From NCBI GenBank assembly GCA_021786455.1, contig JAJYNF010000185.1, positions 1-10,365 of the forward strand: 10,365 nucleotides of DNA, written 5' to 3'. Each line of letters starts with the position of its first letter. The stretch's first letter is position 1. A model generated the notes under the pieces. It was not told the origin of the DNA and searched no databases. It saw only the letters and a program-made list of their open reading frames with translations. The position numbers were made by a program, and so were the translations under genes. This document shows positions 1-6,587 of the stretch, in pieces. The stretch is from Acidobacteriota bacterium. Lineage in GTDB: Bacteria; Acidobacteriota; Terriglobia; UBA7540.

Positions 1-85
1 ACCACTCGATGCATTGCGCCGTGTCGGCGAAATAGCGATCTTCCTCGAGGTGATGATCACCGCTATGTGAAAACGTGAATGACAT
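1..85 (-). CDS. 5' end of an unidentified gene, truncated by the left window edge
   Basis: On the minus strand an ATG at 85 opens a frame with no stop before the window edge, giving 28 codons (begins MSFTFSHSGDHHLEEDRYFA). The upstream sequence reads GGAGCAAAGGATAAGGCA before the ATG, so purine-rich AAGGA-type ribosome-binding matches sit at a usable distance, which supports a real start. The fragment is acidic and histidine-rich near its start and has no signal peptide or membrane segment. I do not recognise the family from so few residues. It is divergent from the gene at 235, with about 150 bases between the two starts. The alternative is a chance open frame; the start context is the main argument against that. 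Confidence 0.5.
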   Translation of the reverse strand, partial: MSFTFSHSGDHHLEEDRYFADTAQCIEW

Positions 86-174
86 TGCCTTATCCTTTGC
101 TCCAATTCCCTGGAAGGGTGTGCTCGCGCCATTCTTAAGGGATTTGCAGGTCAATTAGTTCGCGGCTCCCCCAT

Positions 175-191
175 GAAAATTGATGATTTTC
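175..191. promoter_or_regulatory. AT-rich inverted repeat in the divergent intergenic region (possible operator)
   Basis: GAAAAT at 175-180 and ATTTTC at 186-191 form a perfect 6-base inverted repeat around the 5-base spacer TGATG. It lies about 45 bases upstream of the ATG at 235, between two divergent starts, where an operator would be expected. A weak -10-like TAAGAT follows at 208-213, with no convincing -35 box at normal spacing. Nothing else was seen in 86-234 apart from the ribosome-binding sites. Confidence 0.25.
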
Positions 192-234
192 TGGGACACT
201 AATCAAGTAAGATGGCCGAGAGGAGAGTTTGAAG

Positions 235-960
235 ATGGTCGAGAATCCGATCAACTTGTTTGCGAGCCGGTCAGACAGATACCCAGAATCTGATGAGGCG
301 GATTCACTGCAACGTCTTGCTCGAGCGGGTATAGCAGCCATTCCCATTGTGGGAGGATCATTGAATGAACTGCTCTCCACGGTGCTGGCGCCTGCCGTCT
401 CGCGGCGAAGGGATGAATGGTTCAAAGAGCTGGCCGACGGGTTAGATCAACTGGAATCGAAAGTTAAAGGATTCAGACCAGAGGACCTAGCCAAAAATGA
501 ACAGTTCGTCTCGGCCACCATTCAGGCGACCAGAATTGCTCTTGGGATTCATCAAAACGAAAAGCGAGCAATGCTTCGAAATGCGTTGCTCAATGTCGCC
601 GTGGGTAACGGTCCAGACGAAGAGTTGCAACAAGTTTATTTGAATGCCATAGAAGCGTTTACTCCCTCCCATGTACGGGTGCTAAAGGCTTTGTGGCGGG
701 GAGACAACGAACTAATTGAAAAGCACGGGAGGAAGCCCTATGAACTCGGAAATATTGGAACCCTTGGGAATGCCATTCGGATTTTGATTCCTGAGTTGCA
801 GGGGCGTGATGGTCTTGTGCAATGCATTATGACCGACCTGCGAAATCGTGGCTTCTCAACTGCAAGTGGTCCTGACGCCGCGTTTCCTAGCGGGAAAATG
901 ATAACGAATGTAGGAATCGAGTTTTTGCAATTCATCATGGATCCAGCGACAAGAAAATAG
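235..960 (+). CDS. Uncharacterised 241-residue protein, predicted soluble and mostly helical
   Basis: I chose ATG 235 rather than the in-frame TTG at 229 because GAGAGGAGAG (217-226) lies 8 bases before the ATG and only 2 before the TTG. The N-terminal part has a short hydrophobic stretch with Gly-Gly (AGIAAIPIVGGSLNELLSTV, residues 31-50), then a charged helical segment with paired arginines (SRRRDEWFKELADGLDQLE). The middle (about 95-150) reads like conserved helices (EKRAMLRNALLNVA, then ELQQVYLNAIEAFTPSHVRVLK). The C-terminal third (about 190-237) resembles a winged-helix end (LVQCIMTDLRNRGF, then TNVGIEFLQFIM). I recall similar hypothetical proteins scattered through bacterial accessory regions, but I know no established function. 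The hydrophobic stretch is too short and interrupted for a confident membrane segment. The gene converges on the helicase gene, so the two need not be related. That it is coding is well supported; its role is unknown. Confidence 0.85.
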   Translation: MVENPINLFASRSDRYPESDEADSLQRLARAGIAAIPIVGGSLNELLSTVLAPAVSRRRDEWFKELADGLDQLESKVKGFRPEDLAKNEQFVSATIQATRIALGIHQNEKRAMLRNALLNVAVGNGPDEELQQVYLNAIEAFTPSHVRVLKALWRGDNELIEKHGRKPYELGNIGTLGNAIRILIPELQGRDGLVQCIMTDLRNRGFSTASGPDAAFPSGKMITNVGIEFLQFIMDPATRK

Positions 961-1212
961 ACTAGGCATTGGGGCCTGCGGGTTTAACGGTGGATGACGC
1001 GCGCGAGGATTGCATAGGCCGGCGCCTTGCGAGAAGGGATCTCAAGTCTCCGCCGAACATAGCTCCCCAACCGGAGACCACCCCAGCAACCCCGGCATCA
1101 CCCCGGTCGAGGTACAAGCTTTCCATTGATTCATGCGCGTAGATGTGGAGAAGCCTGCTCGATGGGTCCAATTGGGTCGTTGCGGTCCGCACGAACGCTC
1201 ACGTCCGGAGTC
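961..1212. other. Convergent intergenic region with no supported gene
   Basis: These 252 bases separate the 3' ends of the genes at 235-960 (plus) and 1213-3579 (minus). They contain a C-rich stretch at about 1079-1111 with ACCCC repeated three times at near-regular spacing, and a 7-base inverted repeat (1046-1078, listed separately). A minus-strand open frame of 76 codons crosses the region, but its composition and the lack of a clear start site do not support it as a gene. No clear rho-independent terminator (strong stem plus T-tract) is visible on either strand. Confidence 0.5.
1046..1078. repeat. 7-base inverted repeat between convergent genes
   Basis: GTCTCCG (1046-1052) and CGGAGAC (1072-1078) are perfectly complementary across a 19-base loop. 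The position between two gene ends fits a transcription-end structure for either strand. The loop is long and no T-run follows, so it is only a weak terminator candidate and may be chance. Confidence 0.25.
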
Positions 1213-3579
1213 TTACGGGCCAAACAATGCCAATTGGTTCTCGGAAGTGGAGACACGGCGCGAACTCTTTCTTCTGACAAGATCGGCCACTGGCATTCCG
1301 AATGCAAATAAAGGCTGCGACGCCAGAGGCGGCGGATCGGATGGTACGACCGGGTCCATTGCCATCGGAATTTCCGGCTCGCCTTCCTGCCGGCTGCCGA
1401 ATGTTTCCTCGTGGCGTTTTTGAAGCTCGCGCCAAACCGTGGACGCTGAATCACCTACACCCTTCTCGGTCACCAACTCGCGCGCCATGGCCATCAACAT
1501 ATCTTCGTCGCCCACGGCTTGAAGACCTTCGGCTGAGAATTTCCCCTCCATCGCCAATGACACGAGGAGCTTACGGCCCATCAATCGCAGGCAAGTCTCC
1601 TGAACCGTGTCCTTGTAGGCGAGGAACTTGACGACCACATTCCGGTGCTGGCCGATGCGCCACGACCGGCGGCTGGCTTGACGCAGTGTGAAAATCGAAT
1701 AGCCGGTTTCATAAAAGATCAGCGTCGGGAACGAGAGCAAGTCCAATCCGAGGGCGACCAAACGGGGATGTGCGATTACTACTTGCGTGCCTTGGCGCAG
1801 TTGTCGCTCGTACCACGCCTCGCGCGCTTCGGGCTTCACGTCCCCCGTCAGCCGCGCCACTCGGATGCCTTCCTTCGCGAGGATTGATTCCAGGCGGCGG
1901 GTCACGTCTCTTTTCTGGGTGTATACGGCATACACCTGGACCTTTCTTCCGTGAGAAAGCTCGGCTTTAATCTCCTCAACTAATCGGCGCTCCTTGGCAT
2001 AGACAATTTCTTGACTGAGGTCGCGCGGCTCGGCGAATACAAATCGCTCGCGCCGCTCGGTTTCAGGATTGTATTCCCAGCCGGTGAGCGGTCCGAGGTC
2101 GAAGGGTCGGTCCGGATAGAGAAGCAAGGCGTTGACTCCAGTGCTCAACACCGACTGATTGCCGCGATGATCCCGGAAAGCCTGCTTGACGTCCCGCTCC
2201 AGGTCTTCGTAAGCAGCTTTCAGCTCAGGATCCATTTCGACGGAGACCACTTCTTCGCGGTACGACGGGAGTGCATCCGAAATATCTTCGAGCGAGAGAA
2301 ACGCCGCAAAATCCATCAGGAAATGGCCGAAGAGAAGCGGCGACGCGCCCGGCCGCCGACGAACGCGCTCAGTGACGCGGGCCTCGGAGCATTTGTTGTC
2401 AGCGGGCTCGATGGTCGTCACCTTTTCGAGCAGCCCGTAGGTCTGGGTAAAGTACTGAAGACCGCCTGATCTGTGCTCGAAGCCCATCGAGACCATCTTC
2501 GAAGCATCGAGACGATAAAGAATATGGAAGAGTTCGTCTGCAAATCCGCCGAGCAGCGTCCCTGTCAGGATGAGTGTGCGCTTGGCACATGCTGCGAGGC
2601 TCGCGAGGGCGTTACCCTGGGCGGTGTCGCCGCCTTTCAGTTCGTGCACTTCGTCGGCGACAGCGTAGTCGAAGAAACGTGGCATATAACGGGCGAGAAA
2701 GTCTGCGGGCGCGAAGCGACGGATTCTTGATCGGTCGGCCTGCCAAAGAGGGCTGTACAGCGGCCTTCGTCTTTTTCTGTTCGGCCTCTCGTCCTCGTTC
2801 GCCTCGATTCCAAGCCACTCCGCAAGTTTGGTTTTCTTGAAGTCGGAGCGAATCAACCGCTCGCCATCCTCGGTGAGATAGATTGGGCAGCCGGTGTCCG
2901 GGTTCACTATCGTGCCCGCGTATCTCCCGCTTTCGGCGACATTGTAAGTATGTTTCCAAAAGTATGAGAGCTTCGCTCGCTCGCGCCCCATGATGAAAAT
3001 CGCGGGCGAACTGCACAGCGCGTTCCAGCGTGCTCGCGCGGAGCGGTAATTCTTCCGCAAGCGCATCTCGGGAAGTGAGGTCTTCAACCCTTCACGCACG
3101 ACTTGACCATGGCGCAGCTTGACTTCATTGACCCCCGAAACCGCGTTCGGCTTAGCGTCTCGCAGGCCATCAATCATGAACACGCGCACGCCCGGTATGG
3201 TTTGGAACGACTCGCGTGCCCACTTATCCACTAAATGAGGCGGCGCCATAACCAAACCGCAAAACGGTCGCCCTTGGCTGTGCACAAACATCGAGGCCAG
3301 AGCGATGAAGGTCTTGCCGGTGCCGCACTCTGCAACCGCGGCAGCGGAGCGTGACTTTTCCCAGCGCCGAACAATCCCCATCACAGCCAAAGACTGTCCG
3401 GGGTAAGGCTCGCGACGAAGCTTCGCAAGAAGAGGTGAAACAGAGCCCTCAACATCGTGGAGGGGTGGGAAAGATTCGACAATCCTTTGTGCCAGGCCCT
3501 CGCCGTATGCCGCGAGGTAGTCATTAATGTTGACAATGGGCTTGCTCACATCGGGTAAGGTGATGGTTGTATTCTCCAT
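1213..3579 (-). CDS. SNF2-like superfamily 2 helicase/ATPase, 788 residues
   Basis: The N-terminal ATPase lobe has Q-motif-like PYPGQ (58-62), Walker A AECGTGKT (83-90), motif Ia APPHLVDKW (112-120), a DEVH Walker B (309-312) and motif III TGT (339-341). The C-terminal lobe (about 530-680) has the VYTQKRD strand region (552-558), motif V VALGLDL (608-614) and motif VI QASRRSWRIGQ (634-644), whose RxxQ arginine-finger form is typical of SNF2/Rad54 proteins. All catalytic motifs are intact, so it should hydrolyse ATP and translocate on nucleic acid. About 190 residues separate motifs Ia and II, much longer than usual, which suggests an inserted domain (about 140-300) rich in basic residues. A tail of about 100 residues follows the second lobe, with no visible nuclease or zinc motif. 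The ATG at 3579 lacks a Shine-Dalgarno sequence. It is the probable partner of the two upstream minus-strand genes, although a 359-base gap with a gene remnant intervenes. Confidence 0.93.
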   Translation of the reverse strand: MENTTITLPDVSKPIVNINDYLAAYGEGLAQRIVESFPPLHDVEGSVSPLLAKLRREPYPGQSLAVMGIVRRWEKSRSAAAVAECGTGKTFIALASMFVHSQGRPFCGLVMAPPHLVDKWARESFQTIPGVRVFMIDGLRDAKPNAVSGVNEVKLRHGQVVREGLKTSLPEMRLRKNYRSARARWNALCSSPAIFIMGRERAKLSYFWKHTYNVAESGRYAGTIVNPDTGCPIYLTEDGERLIRSDFKKTKLAEWLGIEANEDERPNRKRRRPLYSPLWQADRSRIRRFAPADFLARYMPRFFDYAVADEVHELKGGDTAQGNALASLAACAKRTLILTGTLLGGFADELFHILYRLDASKMVSMGFEHRSGGLQYFTQTYGLLEKVTTIEPADNKCSEARVTERVRRRPGASPLLFGHFLMDFAAFLSLEDISDALPSYREEVVSVEMDPELKAAYEDLERDVKQAFRDHRGNQSVLSTGVNALLLYPDRPFDLGPLTGWEYNPETERRERFVFAEPRDLSQEIVYAKERRLVEEIKAELSHGRKVQVYAVYTQKRDVTRRLESILAKEGIRVARLTGDVKPEAREAWYERQLRQGTQVVIAHPRLVALGLDLLSFPTLIFYETGYSIFTLRQASRRSWRIGQHRNVVVKFLAYKDTVQETCLRLMGRKLLVSLAMEGKFSAEGLQAVGDEDMLMAMARELVTEKGVGDSASTVWRELQKRHEETFGSRQEGEPEIPMAMDPVVPSDPPPLASQPLFAFGMPVADLVRRKSSRRVSTSENQLALFGP

Positions 3580-3591
3580 GGTGTTATGAAA

Positions 3592-3603
3592 AACAGTTCT
3601 GTT
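3592..3603. promoter_or_regulatory. Short palindrome just upstream of the helicase start (possible operator)
   Basis: AACAG (3592-3596) and CTGTT (3599-3603) are inverted around TT, 13 bases upstream of the helicase ATG at 3579. On the minus strand a TGGACA (-35-like, 5 of 6 matches) and CATAAC (-10-like) flank this element with a 19-base spacer. A start of transcription there would leave almost no leader, consistent with the missing ribosome-binding site. The spacing is loose and the case is weak. Confidence 0.2.
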
Positions 3604-3693
3604 GATTTGTCCACAATTATGAGAACGTCGCCGGCACCAGGAGAGGGAGCTCAGGGTGCGGACAGCGCCAAGGGGCGACCTTGCCTGGCATAG

Positions 3694-3915
3694 GAGGACT
3701 CGCTGAAGAGGGTGCGGCCGACACTCGTGCCTGATCTCTCCTACAAGGGTATGGAGGTTTCAGAAGGCAGCAAGGCAGGACTGGCGTGGGAGAAAATGAT
3801 TCGCGGCAATGTAGGCCTTAATCAGCGAAAAAGCTTGCGCGTGGCGCTCCTCGCGTATTGCAAACTGGACACTCTCGCGATGGCGCGGCTGCTTGAGGTC
3901 CTCTCAGCAGCATGA
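3694..3915 (+). pseudogene. C-terminal remnant of a DUF2779-family protein
   Basis: Reading from 3694 in frame, just after a TAG, the sequence gives EDSLKRVRPTLVPDLSYKGM, then EVSEGSKAGLAWEKMI, and ends with RVALLAYCKLDTLAMARLLE and VLSAA before a TGA. This matches what I know of the extreme C-terminus of DUF2779 proteins, where SLKxVLPALVPDLSY is followed by a YCxxDTLAMxxLLE segment. I believe that family has an RNase H-like exonuclease fold, and the Y...D of this segment resembles its last catalytic motif. Full-length members run to several hundred residues and only about 73 remain here. The in-frame TAG lies directly before the remnant, and I found no continuation in the other plus-strand frames back to 3580. 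It therefore looks like a decayed or recombined fragment. It sits antisense between the helicase and its likely operon partners, which suggests that rearrangement split that operon. A functional short gene from GTG 3712 is unlikely. Confidence 0.7.
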
Positions 3916-3938
3916 TTTCGCGCAAATCGGCCAACCGT

Positions 3939-4613
3939 TTAGCCTCGAATGGACTCGGGCTTCAATATCATTTCGAACGGAGGCCAGGAAATTTCTGATT
4001 TTGCTTCCGGTACGTGAATCGCCGCACGCTTCACTGCTTTGCCAACCCATTGCAGAAATCCATTCCCGGTACCCTTCACGATCACTGGCGAACACCCGAG
4101 GCCAGTAAGCGGCGTGATTGCCTTTCGCTTCTGAAGTTCCTGCATGAACCACTCGGCCCATTCCGGCACAACCGGCAAGCCGTACCGCTGAGCAATTCGG
4201 TAAAGAACAAATGTCGGATCGTCTTCAAAAAGGATCGTGCGCCTTGAGTTGTTGTCACCGCCAGGCGCGGTCAACTCTAGCTCGAGGGAGATGGCAACCA
4301 GGTGGCGTAACGGACGTTTCCGACCGGGTACCGAAATTGATCCCCGCCAGCATTGGGGTTTATCGCCGAGCGTTGCATTTGTCTCCACAATTCCTGGCCC
4401 CGAGACATCAAAGGCCCTGCCATCGAGGATCGCGGCCCAAATTCCGCCGATGTCGGCGTCGTTTCCCACGACCGAGATCAAGTGCGCGACGGCACATCCA
4501 TCCTGCCTTGGTTCAAGGATCAGGCGGTCCATCCGAACGCGGACGTCAAGCGTCGTGTCATGGGTGCGCCGTGTGTAACGCAATGTCCCAAAGCGCAGAT
4601 GAGCATTTTTCAC
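3939..4613 (-). CDS. Uncharacterised 224-residue protein, tightly linked to the methyltransferase-like gene
   Basis: The start is a GTG at 4613 preceded by GAGG at about 6 bases. The gene begins 7 bases after the DUF6094-like gene stops, so the two are almost certainly co-transcribed and perhaps translationally coupled. The first half (about 1-125) alternates hydrophobic and charged residues in a pattern suggesting beta structure (TLDVRVRMDRLILEPR; RHLVAISLELELT). The second half looks mainly helical, with FVLYRIAQRYGLPVVPEWAE (about residues 136-155) and a small G-rich segment (about 170-190, GLGCSPVIVKGTGNGFLQWV). No nuclease, nucleotide-binding or membrane signature is evident. I do not recognise a named family. 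The context suggests that it works with the methyltransferase-like protein and helicase, perhaps as a specificity or adaptor subunit, but nothing in its sequence shows this. Confidence 0.88.
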   Translation of the reverse strand: MKNAHLRFGTLRYTRRTHDTTLDVRVRMDRLILEPRQDGCAVAHLISVVGNDADIGGIWAAILDGRAFDVSGPGIVETNATLGDKPQCWRGSISVPGRKRPLRHLVAISLELELTAPGGDNNSRRTILFEDDPTFVLYRIAQRYGLPVVPEWAEWFMQELQKRKAITPLTGLGCSPVIVKGTGNGFLQWVGKAVKRAAIHVPEAKSEISWPPFEMILKPESIRG

Positions 4614-4620
4614 TGTGACC

Positions 4621-5655
4621 TCACTTTAGGATGGCGACTCGGCCATCTCGGAAGACGACGCGGAGTTCGTGCGAAAAGCGTTCCTTCTCCCTGATCGTCG
4701 TGACGCCCGCATCATCGGTTTCTTCAATCGTGTCCGTCACCTTCACGCTTTGCCAGCGAGCTATGTGAAGGGCCGGCCCTTCGCCGAAAATTCCGTTGAG
4801 CAGCCCAGAAACCGCGAGCAGCCCGACGTGCCCTCCGTGCAACGGAGTCAGTGGCCGACCGGCGACGCGGCCTTCTTTCCCAATAAGTAGGCGGCTCGCT
4901 TGACGGTAGGCGGGAGACTTCGCCAGCAAATCTTCGATCTCATCGAGCAGCAAGCCGCGATCTGTGAGCGTGACCGGTTCGGCCGGGGGCACGGCGTATA
5001 TGCGAGAGGGATGTTCACTGAGAGGATGGAATTGGCGCAGCTCATCAAGCGCCCGCGACTTCCGGTAATATCCCATCCGCTGGTGACTCACGTCGTCGTC
5101 GCGCGCGCGCTCACGTTCGCTGCGCGTTCGGCGAATCCCAAAGAGAACGACCTGGTCGTATTTGACGCTTCCGGGCTCGGTGAGTGCATACAGGCTTGTG
5201 TCCTTGAAGTTCCAGGCAAGAGTCTCACTGCAATCCGCGAGACTGGCGCAAGGAATGACAAGGACCAGGACCCCGCCCGCCTTGAGCCAGCGATAGGTAT
5301 GCTGGAGGAAGACTCGTTCCATCCGCTCGTTCTTGCCTTCGGAAATTTCAAAATCGTAAGGAGGATTCAGATAGAGAAGCGAGATGGATTCGGCTGGACA
5401 ATGAACATCGAATGCGCTTGCATGAACGACCTGGTCGGCGCGGCGGCTGGCTTCCTCTGCTCGAAAGGCGTCGAGTTCGATTCCGCAACGGTGGCCTTCC
5501 ACGCCGGCGGTAATGGCTTCGAGAGCGTGACCCTCACCGATGCAAGGATCCAGCGCCACGAATCCCGGCATCAATTGGAGCTGCTGCCGAATGCGTGCAG
5601 CTTCCGGCAGCGGAAGCGGAAAATACCCGAGACGAATGCGCCCTTCGATCCTCAT
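4621..5655 (-). CDS. DUF6094-like protein with a DNA adenine-methyltransferase fold, 344 residues
   Basis: The N-terminal half has the landmarks of a class I S-adenosylmethionine-dependent methyltransferase. These are a motif I-like ALDPCIGEGHAL (34-45), an acidic strand end CGIELDAFRA (57-66) for the ribose, and LLYLNPPYDFE (93-103) with the NPPY catalytic motif (97-100) of N6-adenine and related amino-methyltransferases. HTYRWLKAGGVLVLVIP follows in the usual place for a later strand. The opening MRIEGRIRLGYFPLPLPE matches what I recall of proteins annotated DUF6094. The C-terminal half (about 190-344) has no assigned role and could be a target-recognition or partner-binding region. All motifs needed for catalysis seem present, so base methylation of DNA is plausible but inferred. 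ATG 5655 has AAGGAG about 10 bases upstream. The next gene follows within 7 bases. It lies 121 bases downstream of the toxin gene on the same strand, so transcription could also arrive from the toxin-antitoxin promoter. Confidence 0.9.
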   Translation of the reverse strand: MRIEGRIRLGYFPLPLPEAARIRQQLQLMPGFVALDPCIGEGHALEAITAGVEGHRCGIELDAFRAEEASRRADQVVHASAFDVHCPAESISLLYLNPPYDFEISEGKNERMERVFLQHTYRWLKAGGVLVLVIPCASLADCSETLAWNFKDTSLYALTEPGSVKYDQVVLFGIRRTRSERERARDDDVSHQRMGYYRKSRALDELRQFHPLSEHPSRIYAVPPAEPVTLTDRGLLLDEIEDLLAKSPAYRQASRLLIGKEGRVAGRPLTPLHGGHVGLLAVSGLLNGIFGEGPALHIARWQSVKVTDTIEETDDAGVTTIREKERFSHELRVVFRDGRVAILK

Positions 5656-5776
5656 GGGCGAATTACTCCTTCCTGCTTCTGAAACGCTGAATCTTGAAGC
5701 AATAGTTCGCGGGAACGTCGGCTTTATCCTTCAATGCCGATTGGGAGGTTGATTCTTGCCGATGTGGAGGGGGAAC

Positions 5777-6139
5777 TTACGAGGTATGACCACCCATCAA
5801 TTTCCGAATTTGGTCCGCGGCCAAAGTCTTCCTGGCCCAATGCCTGATATGAAAAATCTGCACGGTACCCGTCGCGAGAGATCGTTGCCGAATCGAATAG
5901 TACACCTTGTATTTCCGGTTGCGCTTTCCGTAAAGCAGGAGTCGGACTTCCTGTCCAACCTCTTGGGATTCATCCGCGACGAGGCAGCGGTGGGGCATGT
6001 CTTCGAGCGTTCGAATCGCCGCGATAATGCCGTTGAACCACTCCTCCGCTTGCTCGAAACTCCCGTGCTCCATGATGTAGCGCGCGATTTCGTCAAGGTC
6101 GTTGAAAGCTCGCGGGGAAATCTCAACGTGAAAAGCCAT
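5777..6139 (-). CDS. RelE/ParE-superfamily toxin, 120 residues
   Basis: The protein starts MAFHVEISPRAFNDLDEIAR, the usual opening of RelE/ParE toxins. It continues with a helical hairpin, RTLEDMPHRC (43-52), a strand EVRLLLYGKRNRKYKVYYSI (64-83), and the C-terminal signature VQIFHIRHWARKTL (93-106). Family members either cleave mRNA on the ribosome (RelE type) or poison DNA gyrase (ParE type). The sequence alone does not settle which applies. The length is slightly above the typical 90-110 residues. I chose ATG 6139 because the homologous region begins there; a longer in-frame start at 6238 would add 33 residues that overlap the antitoxin gene and look like noise. The start lies inside the end of the antitoxin gene (17-base overlap), the typical coupled arrangement. 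No inactivating change is visible. Confidence 0.9.
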   Translation of the reverse strand: MAFHVEISPRAFNDLDEIARYIMEHGSFEQAEEWFNGIIAAIRTLEDMPHRCLVADESQEVGQEVRLLLYGKRNRKYKVYYSIRQRSLATGTVQIFHIRHWARKTLAADQIRKLMGGHTS

Positions 6140-6410
6140 GACGTTTCCGAAGCCGCCGCTCGGCCTGCTTGAGCGGGATTCCCTTGCCGCGCTCGAACTG
6201 TTCGATGCCTTGGCGGATCGCCGCCACGGTCTCTGCACGTTCTAATCGGTCGAGCAACGCCTGATAGCTCTCGGCATCCTGGACGATGACTTCAGCCCGA
6301 CCATTAACCGTGAGGACCATAGGGGTTTTGTTTTCTTTGAGCCGGCCAACGTAACCCTTGAGGTTGCGTTGAAACTCGGTTACGGAACGAACTTCGCGAA
6401 GGTCAATCAT
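6123..6410 (-). CDS. Phd/YefM-family antitoxin, 95 residues
   Basis: The opening DLREVRSVTEFQRNLKGYVG, followed by PMVLTVNGRAEVIVQDAESY and ALLDRLERAETVAAIRQGIE, is the standard Phd/YefM pattern. It comprises an N-terminal DNA-binding and dimerisation domain (about 1-60) and then a helical tail that would wrap the toxin. It should neutralise the RelE/ParE-type toxin encoded immediately downstream and, with it, repress its own promoter. ATG 6410 has GGAGG 6 bases upstream, the clearest ribosome-binding site in this block, consistent with the need to make antitoxin in excess. Its stop overlaps the toxin start by 17 bases. The pair separates the minus-strand methyltransferase/helicase set from the plus-strand J-like gene. 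Confidence 0.92.
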   Translation of the reverse strand: MIDLREVRSVTEFQRNLKGYVGRLKENKTPMVLTVNGRAEVIVQDAESYQALLDRLERAETVAAIRQGIEQFERGKGIPLKQAERRLRKRHGFSR

Positions 6411-6441
6411 AGCGCGCCTCCAAGCCCTAGCAGCTTTTAAG

Positions 6442-6455
6442 CATATAATTACATG
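6442..6455. promoter_or_regulatory. Near-palindrome over the toxin-antitoxin -10 box (candidate autoregulatory operator)
   Basis: CATATAATTACATG is symmetrical at 12 of 14 positions around a TAATTA core and covers the predicted -10 box of the toxin-antitoxin promoter. Phd/YefM antitoxins bind such short palindromes at their own promoters, so this is a reasonable operator candidate. A second small inverted repeat, GCTT-TT-AAGC, adjoins it at 6433-6442. Confidence 0.4.
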
Positions 6456-6474
6456 TCTGAGGCGGGGCTGTCAA
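6445..6474 (-). promoter_or_regulatory. Sigma70-type promoter for the toxin-antitoxin operon
   Basis: On the minus strand a perfect -35 box TTGACA (6469-6474) is followed after 18 bases by AATTAT (6445-6450, 4 of 6 matches to TATAAT). Transcription would begin near 6438, giving a leader of about 27 bases that includes the GGAGG ribosome-binding site of the antitoxin. With no obvious terminator after the toxin gene, read-through into the methyltransferase-like gene is possible. Confidence 0.55.
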
Positions 6475-6587
6475 ATCGCCTAAACGACAAGCGATCCGCG
6501 GAATCCATCCGACCGAGGCAAAATCCTTGTTGCCCCTTCACTGAAAGGTTCCGCTAACCTATTGAAAGCGCAACCGATAACAGCCGT

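Noticed and set aside
229..234. TTG at 229 as the start of the 241-residue protein
   Set aside because: It is only 2 bases from the GAGAGGAGAG ribosome-binding site, whereas the ATG at 235 is 8 bases away.
962..1192. Minus-strand open frame of 76 codons downstream of the helicase gene
   Set aside because: It has no recognisable family, its start context is poor, and low-complexity Gly/Ala/Val-rich translation comes from the C-rich repeats on the plus strand.
1160..1212. Resemblance of the GCACGAACGCTCACGTCCGG stretch to sequence found near group II intron reverse transcriptase genes
   Set aside because: The match is short, no reverse transcriptase is encoded nearby, and no domain V-like hairpin was found.
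2011..2469. A 152-codon plus-strand open frame opposite the helicase gene
   Set aside because: It lies wholly antisense to the helicase coding region and has no ribosome-binding site or recognisable motif.
4900..5682. A 260-codon plus-strand open frame opposite the methyltransferase-like gene
   Set aside because: It is antisense to a gene with clear conserved motifs (DPCIGEG, NPPY), and its translation resembles no family.
6140..6238. N-terminal extension of the toxin to an in-frame ATG at 6238
   Set aside because: The extra 33 residues are Ser/Arg-rich, overlap the antitoxin gene and precede the normal family N-terminus at 6139.
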